64,000 nucleotides of DNA from Okeania hirsuta (GTDB lineage: Bacteria; Cyanobacteriota; Cyanobacteriia; Cyanobacteriales; Microcoleaceae). Shown here piece by piece: positions 57,551 through 64,000 of the stretch (the first letter of the stretch is position 1; the number at the start of each line of letters is the position of its first letter). A program made the translations under genes and the position numbers. The notes beneath the pieces were generated by a model. The model saw only the letters and a program-made list of their open reading frames with translations. It was not told the origin of the DNA and did no database searches. The stretch lies in contig NZ_RCBY01000716.1 of the NCBI RefSeq assembly GCF_003838195.1, forward strand, positions 50,659 through 114,658, in the 5' to 3' direction.

Positions 57551-58585
57551 ATGAAGTACAAAATTTGGACTTTTCTGACTACTTTCTTGATATTTTCTAG
57601 TGTAGGTGTAGATTACTCTTATGCTGATACTCTTCAAGAAGACAAAATTTATCAAAAGAACGAACCAACAGATAGAAGCTTAGAAATAAATGATAACTTA
57701 CAGAAAACTGTTGCCAATAGACAGGCAAATGTGTTCAAAGTTGGAGAATACCAGTTAAACACAAGACAAGGGAAGGAGACTGTCACTGAAATTATGGCCC
57801 ATGAATTAACTGGTCGTCAAGCTGCAACTCTCTATGTTCGTAATATTCCAGTTCTTACTTTTCTTGACTCTCAGGATAAGAAGGCAAATAATAGTCCAGA
57901 GTCTAACTCAGACTCTTCGGTGAAAGTAGCTACTATTCAATCTTCTAATTCAAACCAACAAAAAGATCCTGTGTGGCGAGCATCAATAGTTGCCTCCCAA
58001 CTAAATCAGCTTATGCAGGAAAACCCTAATCTGGATATTACAGCTAAGTGGGACACAGATACTGAAAGCTACATGATTCTGGTTAATGACCAAAAATTAG
58101 TAGAAATAGATAAGCAAACTATTCTGCCAGATACTACTAACGATTTAGCCACAGATACCCTACAAGCAACTAACCGTCTCAGACGACAAGTTAATAATGC
58201 CCCTCCTTTAAAAGAAATAGCGGGTCAACCAAAACCAAAACCACAGCCAGAACCACAAAAAATAGCTGTTAGGCCTATTACTTTCCAAGATCAAGGTTGG
58301 GCTTCTTGGTACGGCCCTGGATTTCATGGTAACTTAAGTGCCAGTGGCGAGCGTTACAATCAATATGCTATGACAGCAGCCCATAAAACTCTGCCTTTTG
58401 GAACAAAGGTACGAGTGACTAATCTCAATAATGGTAGTTCAGTCGTTGTCAGGATTAACGATCGTGGCCCATTTATTCGAGGCAGAGTTATTGATTTATC
58501 TGCTGCGGCTGCTCGTATTTTAGGTATGATTCAGAGTGGAGTTGCTCCTGTAAAAGTTGAAGTTATTGATTCTCGTGGGTCTTAA
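57551..58585 (+). CDS. rlpA: RlpA-like septal-ring lytic transglycosylase (double-psi beta-barrel)
   Basis: Protein of 344 aa. Residues 1-25 form a signal peptide ending SYA. The middle is low-complexity and variable. The C-terminal domain (about 250-340) is a double-psi beta-barrel with [37 protein letters not shown] and [18 protein letters not shown], including the conserved Asp of the RlpA catalytic site. Family members cleave denuded peptidoglycan at the septum. There is no lipobox, so it is probably periplasmic rather than a lipoprotein. It is followed by a terminator. Confidence 0.9.
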   Translation: MKYKIWTFLTTFLIFSSVGVDYSYADTLQEDKIYQKNEPTDRSLEINDNLQKTVANRQANVFKVGEYQLNTRQGKETVTEIMAHELTGRQAATLYVRNIPVLTFLDSQDKKANNSPESNSDSSVKVATIQSSNSNQQKDPVWRASIVASQLNQLMQENPNLDITAKWDTDTESYMILVNDQKLVEIDKQTILPDTTNDLATDTLQATNRLRRQVNNAPPLKEIAGQPKPKPQPEPQKIAVRPITFQDQGWASWYGPGFHGNLSASGERYNQYAMTAAHKTLPFGTKVRVTNLNNGSSVVVRINDRGPFIRGRVIDLSAAAARILGMIQSGVAPVKVEVIDSRGS

Positions 58586-59288
58586 TTTTGGCATTTATTT
58601 AGTCTGATTAACGAATTTTTCATTACAGGAGTGGTTACTCTAATAGTTTCGTGAGAGTGTCTATATAAATAGTTTGGGGGAAAAGATAGACTTTTCCTCC
58701 TTTTTTTATATTACTGTAAGTATTTGTACAAAATTAATTTATAGCAGAAGGAAGAAGGAAGAAGGAAAAAGGAAGAATCTTACATTGTCTGAGTTTTAAA
58801 CTTTTGAATTGTCCGTGCCTTTTGCTTCAACTGCTATAACATTTGTCAGTAGGGAATAGGGAATAGCGAACAGGGAATAAAATACACTTATGTGTTTGAA
58901 CATTTGTTGACAGACAGCCTCTAAGGTGACAATCAAATATACAATTAATTTTCCTTGACTACTTGGGTAATTAGTAATAGATAATGGGAGGCAAGTTCAT
59001 GTGAATTTGTACAAAATAAACTTAAGTAGGGCAATGCTTTTAGAACCTCTAGTTATATTCAGCTTCATCAATATTAGATATGATTTTACAGCGATTTTAA
59101 TTTCTATAGACTACTTTAGGGGGAAATTGCCATTCATTCCCACACAATTTTTGTTGTGACGATGTGGTTCAGAGATCGGCAAAAGTGCTGTAATGTTTTT
59201 ACTGCTAAATCATAATAGTCTTCTTCTGTTATCTTCTAAACAATAATCTTTCTGTTCCCATTACCAATTATCATCTATTTTATAAAAA
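58586..59288. other. Spacer, 703 bp, with terminator and short repeats
   Basis: Contains the rlpA terminator, a purine-rich GAAGGAA repeat run (about 58747-58776) and AGGGAATAG-type repeats (about 58852-58880). No gene is seen. No clear ribosome-binding site precedes the panC start at 59289. Confidence 0.55.
58676..58707 (+). terminator. Rho-independent terminator after rlpA
   Basis: A stem of about 10 bp (GGGGGAAAAG/CTTTTCCTCC, one G-T pair) with a 5-nt loop is followed by seven T, 91 bp after the stop. Confidence 0.8.
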
Positions 59289-60854
59289 ATGCGTCTATTT
59301 ACTACTATTGCTGCTTTGCAATGTTACTTGAATTTATTGAAAAACGATCTAAACAAATCTCCATATACTGTTGGTTTAGTACCAACAATGGGAGCTTTAC
59401 ACAAAGGACATTTAAGCTTAATTAAACGTGCTAAAGAAGAGAATCAAATTACTGTTGTAAGTATTTTTATTAATCCTTTACAGTTTTCTCCTACTGAAGA
59501 TTTCCAAAAATATCCTCGGCAGTTAGAAGCAGATAAAAAAATATGTGAAGAAGAAGGAGTAGATATTATTTTTGCTCCCACTCCTAAAACGATGGGTATG
59601 GAAAATGAGCTGTCTACTAATGCTCAAAATTCTACAACTACAGTTGTTCCTCCATCTAGCATGACATCAATTATGTGTAGTCTTTCTAGACCTGCTTTTT
59701 TTCAAGGAATTGCGACTATTGTAACTAAATTATTGAGTTTAGTTCAGCCCAATAATGCTTATTTTGGGCAAAAAGATGCTCAACAATTAGCAATTATTCA
59801 AAGGTTGGTAAAAGACCTCAGTTTGTCCGTTAATATTATTTCTTGTCCAATAGTTCGTGAATCTTCAGGATTAGCTATTAGCTCTCGCAATCAATATTTA
59901 ACTATCGAACAAAAACAGCAAGCTTCCATATTATATAGTTCTCTTTGTCATGGTAGAAAAGTATTTTTAGAAAATCTAAATGCAGCAAATATTGTAGAAA
60001 AAATTAAAAATGCTGTGCAGGAACAATTGGCAACTTTACCATTTATAAAACTAGAGTATGTAGAAATAGTCAATCCAGAAAGTTTACAACCTTTAGAAAA
60101 TATTCAGGATATAGGTTTATTAGCGATCGCTGCTCATATTGGTTCTTGCCGTTTAATAGATAATATTCTCTTGAGAAACCGCAAACCAATAATTGCCATT
60201 GACGGTCCTGCTGGAGCTGGCAAATCAACAGTAACCAAATTAGTCGCACAAAAATTAGGACTTTTGTACTTGGACACAGGGGCAATGTATCGAGCCGTAA
60301 CATGGATGGTATTACAAGCTGGCATCCCAGTAGAAGATGAACCCCAAATAGCAGAGTTAGTCAGTCAATGTCAGATTAGTTTTAATGGCCCTGAAAACAA
60401 CCATGTCATTATTAATGGCCAGGATGTTACAGAAGCAATTCGGAGCAGAGAAGTTACAAATCATGTTTCAGCTATTGCAGCTCAGGCAACTGTCAGGTAT
60501 TTTATGGTAGAACAACAACAAAAATTTGGAACAAAAGGAGGAATAGTAGCAGAAGGACGAGATATTGGTACTCATGTATTTCCCAATGCTGAACTAAAGA
60601 TTTTTTTAACAGCTTCTGTGGAAGAGCGATCGCGACGACGACTGCTAGAGTTACAACAAAAAGGTCAAACTAATATCAGTTTAGAACAGGTAAAAAAAGA
60701 TATTATTCAACGAGACCAAAAAGATGCTAACCGGAAAATTTCTCCCTTACGAAAAGCTCCAGATGCTATAGAAATTAGCACCGATGGTTTAAGCATAGCG
60801 GAAGTTACTCAAAAAATTGTAGATATTTACAGACAAAAAAATCCACAACTATAG
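59289..60854 (+). CDS. panC/cmk: Bifunctional pantoate-beta-alanine ligase / cytidylate kinase
   Basis: Protein of 521 aa. Residues 1-285 are PanC, with PTMGALHKGHLSLI (HIGH-type motif), SIFINPLQF, FGQKDAQQL and SSRNQYL. It joins pantoate and beta-alanine for coenzyme A synthesis, the source of phosphopantetheine for the carrier proteins here. Residues about 296-521 are cytidylate kinase, with AIDGPAGAGKSTVTK (P-loop), LYLDTGAMYRAVTW and VAEGRDIGTHVFPNA. This fusion is characteristic of cyanobacteria. The fusion is complete and in frame. Confidence 0.96.
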   Translation: MRLFTTIAALQCYLNLLKNDLNKSPYTVGLVPTMGALHKGHLSLIKRAKEENQITVVSIFINPLQFSPTEDFQKYPRQLEADKKICEEEGVDIIFAPTPKTMGMENELSTNAQNSTTTVVPPSSMTSIMCSLSRPAFFQGIATIVTKLLSLVQPNNAYFGQKDAQQLAIIQRLVKDLSLSVNIISCPIVRESSGLAISSRNQYLTIEQKQQASILYSSLCHGRKVFLENLNAANIVEKIKNAVQEQLATLPFIKLEYVEIVNPESLQPLENIQDIGLLAIAAHIGSCRLIDNILLRNRKPIIAIDGPAGAGKSTVTKLVAQKLGLLYLDTGAMYRAVTWMVLQAGIPVEDEPQIAELVSQCQISFNGPENNHVIINGQDVTEAIRSREVTNHVSAIAAQATVRYFMVEQQQKFGTKGGIVAEGRDIGTHVFPNAELKIFLTASVEERSRRRLLELQQKGQTNISLEQVKKDIIQRDQKDANRKISPLRKAPDAIEISTDGLSIAEVTQKIVDIYRQKNPQL

Positions 60855-61080
60855 TTCATTTAATCCGGAAAATACTTAGTAGATTAAGATTATTTAGATG
60901 AAACTTAGGAGGAGAATCAAGTATTTTATTTTCTCAATAAAAGTATTTTTAATAATAGCTATTATTCCAGAATAACAATAATAGTTAAACCGCCTAAAAA
61001 TTCATGTTTTTTAACTTGACAAAATTCTTGACAAAATTACTGAATAATTTCAGAAAATCACAAAGGTGTGTAGGAGAAAT

Positions 61081-62115
61081 ATGACAAACTTAGGTTCACT
61101 ATCCAGACAAGGGAAATCTTTAGCAACAGTGATAGCTGCTAGTGGAAGTTTCTTAATCGGAATGTTATTGCCCATGGAAATATGGACAAATCAACAAACA
61201 AATACAAAAGCAACTACAGTAAAAACAGCAACAAATACAAATACAGTAAAAACAGCAACAAGTACAAAGACAATCAATCAATCGGTAAATAGCAAAGAAA
61301 CTCCATTAGAAATAATTAAAATTAGTTCTGTTGTTGCCAAAAAAATTAATAATACTAAACAAAAACTGAGGGAATTAGAATTAAAAACCTTTAACTTTAG
61401 TGTCCCTAAAAGATTCCAAAGTCAAACAGTTAAAAATATTACTCTCAATAGCAAACAGAAAGTTATTTCCTTAACCTTTGACGACGGTCCGTGGAACAAA
61501 ACTACAGAACAAATATTAGATATTCTCAAAAAGCATAATATTCGGGCAACTTTTTTCGTAGTCGGCCAACATTTAAACGTACGTCAAGAAATAGGCAAAA
61601 AAATTGTAGAAGAAGGTCACGTTATTGCTAACCACACATGGAACCACCCTTCTAAAAAGAGTAAAATGAGTCCAGACCTGATCAAAAGTGAAATTGGACG
61701 TACAGCAGACCTGATATACAAAATCACAGGCAGGACAACCAATCTATTTCGTCCACCTGGTGGTGTCCTAGTGAATGGTTTAGCCGACTACGCCAAAGAA
61801 CGGAAACACACCGTAGTCTTATGGTCTGCTGATTCCGTAGACTGGTATTACAGGTCAGCTAAAGAAATTACTAAAAAAGTTTTGAATAAAGCTAGCAATG
61901 GTGGAATTGTCTTACTACATGATGGTGGTGGCCCAAGAGGTCACGTTGTTGAAGCTCTACCCAATATTATTGCTGGCTTGAAAAAACAAGGTTATGAATT
62001 TGTGACCATACCAGAATTACTAACCATTAAAGATAGAGAGCTACATCAAGAAGAATTAGCAAAACAAAGAGAAATTAAAAAGCAAGAAACAAAGGCAGAA
62101 GGAAACAAGGAATAA
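61081..62115 (+). CDS. Polysaccharide deacetylase (NodB domain), exported
   Basis: Protein of 344 aa from the ATG at 61081, which follows a TAGGAG site; the frame extends to a GTG at 61066 that overlaps this site. A hydrophobic N-terminal segment (about 14-35) suggests export or membrane anchoring. The NodB domain (about 125-320) shows SLTFDDGPWN (metal Asp and catalytic Asp), NHTWNHP (metal His residues), FRPPGG, SADSVDWYY and LLHDGGG. It probably deacetylates cell-wall or sheath polysaccharide. A Lys/Glu-rich tail ends the protein. A Thr/Asn/Lys-rich linker contains a tandem KTATNTNTV-type repeat. Confidence 0.92.
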   Translation: MTNLGSLSRQGKSLATVIAASGSFLIGMLLPMEIWTNQQTNTKATTVKTATNTNTVKTATSTKTINQSVNSKETPLEIIKISSVVAKKINNTKQKLRELELKTFNFSVPKRFQSQTVKNITLNSKQKVISLTFDDGPWNKTTEQILDILKKHNIRATFFVVGQHLNVRQEIGKKIVEEGHVIANHTWNHPSKKSKMSPDLIKSEIGRTADLIYKITGRTTNLFRPPGGVLVNGLADYAKERKHTVVLWSADSVDWYYRSAKEITKKVLNKASNGGIVLLHDGGGPRGHVVEALPNIIAGLKKQGYEFVTIPELLTIKDRELHQEELAKQREIKKQETKAEGNKE

Positions 62116-62419
62116 ACAATGAGATATTAAATCCAACGACCAAAGAGAAAGATTTGATCTTTGATTTTCTACTTACTACTTCTCTCAACCGAAGGTGGAT
62201 CGAAATACTTTTACCGTATTTAGTTGTGAGTTTTGTATAAAACTTCAGAGCAGAGCAGATTGATATTGTTATAGCAAAGGACGAGTTAGTTAGGACATAG
62301 ATTGATGATGAACTGTAAGACAGAGAAATACTTTTCTCACTGTTGCCTGTTGCCTGTTGCCTGTTGCCTGCTATATATTGTTGGTAAACCTATCTATTAG
62401 TACTTTTGACTAAAACAAG
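62116..62419. repeat. Spacer with TTGCCTG heptamer array
   Basis: A 304-bp spacer without genes. Positions 62341-62371 hold four TTGCCTG units in tandem. Their reverse complement is the GGCAACA heptamer found inside two PKS genes of this window (7775-7806 and about 36604-36634). Confidence 0.85.
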
Positions 62420-63667
62420 ATGGCTTCTATAGCTCGCAAAAATTTATTAGAAGATATTCCTCGGTTTATAGTAGCCCAAGCAGGGATATTATTTGCAGTC
62501 AGCTTAGTGACAATTCAAACAGGCATATTAAATGGGTTTGCTCGTTCCACAACCCTACTAATAGATAAATCCAACGCAGATATTTGGATCGCCTCTAATG
62601 AAATGGTCAACTTCGAGCTGACAGACCCCTTACTTTACGGTCAATTGAATCAAGCCAAAACTATAGAAGGTGTCCAACGAGCAGAAGCTTTGATTTTAGG
62701 ATCAGTCAGATGGCGGCCTCAGAATGGAGAAATGAGTCCATTAATGGTGGTGGGATTTAACCCAGATGGACAACTGTTTAACCCAGGAAAAGTCATTGAG
62801 GGTAACGTCAGGGACCTGAAACAGCCATTCTCTGTGATGGCCGACCAAAGTAGGCTATCTAGCATGCTTGCAGAAGGAGTAGGAACAATGGCGATCGCAG
62901 GTTCCCTACCAGCAAAATTAGTCGCAGTTACCAAAGGTACTCAGTCAATTGTATCAAGTACCTTATTATTTACATCCCTAGAAAACGCTAACACATATAT
63001 TAGTGCAGGTATTAACGCCGAAGTTAACTGCAAAGTTGTAGGAGCAGGAAATCTTCAATGTACAAAAGTAGTAGAAAAAAAAGACCCCACTCAAAAGTTG
63101 GAAGAAACACCAGCACCAAAAAATTTAGAAGTAGCAGATCCGATCGCTTATATATTAGTCAAAGCTAAACCAGGTGAAGATTTACAAGTATTAAAACAAA
63201 AAATAGAAGAGGCGATGCCAGCTACCAATGCTTACACTAAAAATGAACTATCTGAGAAAACCAGATTTTTTTGGTTGGCACGAACAAATATTGGTTTAGT
63301 TTTGGGAATGGGTGCAGTAGTAGGTGTAATTGTGGGCATAGTAGTGGTCGCCCAAATTTTGTATTCATCTGTGTCTGACCACCTGAAGGAATTTGGTACT
63401 CTCAAGGCCATGGGTGCATCTGATCAAGAATTGTATGCAGTAATTGTGGAGCAGGCAATTTGGATGGCAGTTTTAGGTTATCTCCCTGGAATGTTGGTAT
63501 GTTTAGGATTGAGTACTTGGGTGGCAAGCAAAGGAATTATTATTTTGATTACACCTTTGTCTGCACTTGGAGTGCTAGGTATAACTGTTTTTATGTGTGT
63601 CGGGTCAGCTTTCTTTGCCATTCAAAAAGTAACTCGTATCGATCCTGCAATTGTATTTAAAGCTTAG
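62420..63667 (+). CDS. DevC-like ABC transporter permease (FtsX-type)
   Basis: Protein of 415 aa. A membrane segment lies at about 15-40, a large extracytoplasmic domain follows (about 45-285), and then come three membrane segments (about 290-320, 345-370, 380-405), the MacB/FtsX topology. The N-terminus (SIARKNLLEDIPRFIVAQAGILFAV) and the NADIWIAS stretch match cyanobacterial DevC proteins, which with DevB and DevA export glycolipids or other envelope compounds. The DevB and DevA partners are not in the window. DevA would be expected to the right but is replaced there by an IS end. Confidence 0.85.
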   Translation: MASIARKNLLEDIPRFIVAQAGILFAVSLVTIQTGILNGFARSTTLLIDKSNADIWIASNEMVNFELTDPLLYGQLNQAKTIEGVQRAEALILGSVRWRPQNGEMSPLMVVGFNPDGQLFNPGKVIEGNVRDLKQPFSVMADQSRLSSMLAEGVGTMAIAGSLPAKLVAVTKGTQSIVSSTLLFTSLENANTYISAGINAEVNCKVVGAGNLQCTKVVEKKDPTQKLEETPAPKNLEVADPIAYILVKAKPGEDLQVLKQKIEEAMPATNAYTKNELSEKTRFFWLARTNIGLVLGMGAVVGVIVGIVVVAQILYSSVSDHLKEFGTLKAMGASDQELYAVIVEQAIWMAVLGYLPGMLVCLGLSTWVASKGIIILITPLSALGVLGITVFMCVGSAFFAIQKVTRIDPAIVFKA

Positions 63668-63781
63668 AAATAAACAATTTCAGTTGTTGATCGCAAGTTG
63701 GTTTGAAGAAGGTTATAGGTGTTAGGGTTTAGGTTTAGTAGTCCTGGTCGCGTAATGGTATATGGGAGTGAACAACGCCTA
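63668..63781. other. Spacer between permease gene and IS end
   Basis: No gene is seen. A small AACAA/TTGTT-type inverted repeat lies just after the permease stop (about 63674-63690). The rest is AT-rich and ends at the IS right-end TTGA. Confidence 0.4.
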
Positions 63782-64000
63782 TTGACATACTCCCCGACCT
63801 AAAGGTGCGGGGATTCTCACAAACAAGTGATTCTTTGCTCATCGACACAACTTACGATCGGCAAGTTGCCCATCATTAGCAGAGGCCGTTATCTCCCAAA
63901 GCGTTCCCTATTACCAATATAGGTTGAACTATGCCCTACGGTACCTTTCTTCAACATGATCTATTTTAGTTTTGTTGTCACTATCTGGATCATAAATACG
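63782..64000 (-). mobile_element. IS200/IS605-type element end, extending out of the window
   Basis: Read on the minus strand, the end has GAATCCCCG, a short loop, CGGGG, AGTATG and TCAA, the same layout as the right end of the TnpB element at 51,211-51,244. The 180 bp inward contains inverted repeats (such as GGGCAACTTGCC) typical of the guide-RNA-encoding 3' part of tnpB. I could not identify a convincing TnpB C-terminus, so the element may be decayed or carry only the RNA part here. Confidence 0.6.

Overview
The window reads as a piece of a filamentous marine cyanobacterial chromosome (Okeania/Moorena-like). The signs are low GC, frequent HIP1 octamers (GCGATCGC), short tandem heptamer repeats (STRR) in spacers, a fused PanC-cytidylate kinase, a DevC-type permease, CYP110-like P450s and IS200/IS605-type elements.

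Positions 1 to about 48,400 (+ strand) hold most of a modular PKS/NRPS pathway, cut at its left end. Order: end of a KR-ACP module; KS-AT-KR-ACP; KS-AT-DH-ER-KR-ACP; an NRPS with docking domain, C, A (glycine-like code), N-methyltransferase and PCP; KS-AT-ACP-ACP; a beta-branching cassette (donor ACP, decarboxylating KS, HMG-CoA synthase homologue, Fe/2-oxoglutarate halogenase fused to an ACP, ECH1); ECH2 fused through a helical-hairpin repeat array to KS-AT-DH-MT-KR-ACP; and KS-AT-DH-ER-KR-ACP-reductase. A lipocalin-like protein, two tandem P450s and a condensation-superfamily acyltransferase follow.

The order matches a type A malyngamide pathway: a lyngbic-acid-type fatty chain is joined to (N-methyl)glycine, a chlorinated HMG branch gives a vinyl chloride, and two more malonates followed by reductive release give an aldehyde that can close a six-membered ring. 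The penultimate module has a KR with a ruined NADPH loop and a DH that lost its catalytic histidine, so it should keep the ketone that ring closure needs. The pathway class is known (type A malyngamides of Okeania, from memory). What looks less described is the hairpin array, the DH loss, the invasion of KS-AT linkers by STRR repeats, and the free-standing halogenase-ACP.

Positions 48,500-54,500 are a border region, mostly on the minus strand: a secreted GDSL hydrolase, a decayed copy of the lipocalin gene end, a broken TnpB element with a palindromic repeat nested in it, a secreted choloylglycine-hydrolase-family amidase and an AarF/UbiB kinase. From 54,500 to the end lies ordinary chromosome (purM, rlpA, panC-cmk, polysaccharide deacetylase, DevC-like permease), with a MITE-like element, an internally deleted IscB that keeps an apparent omega-RNA, and the end of another IS605-type element at the right edge.
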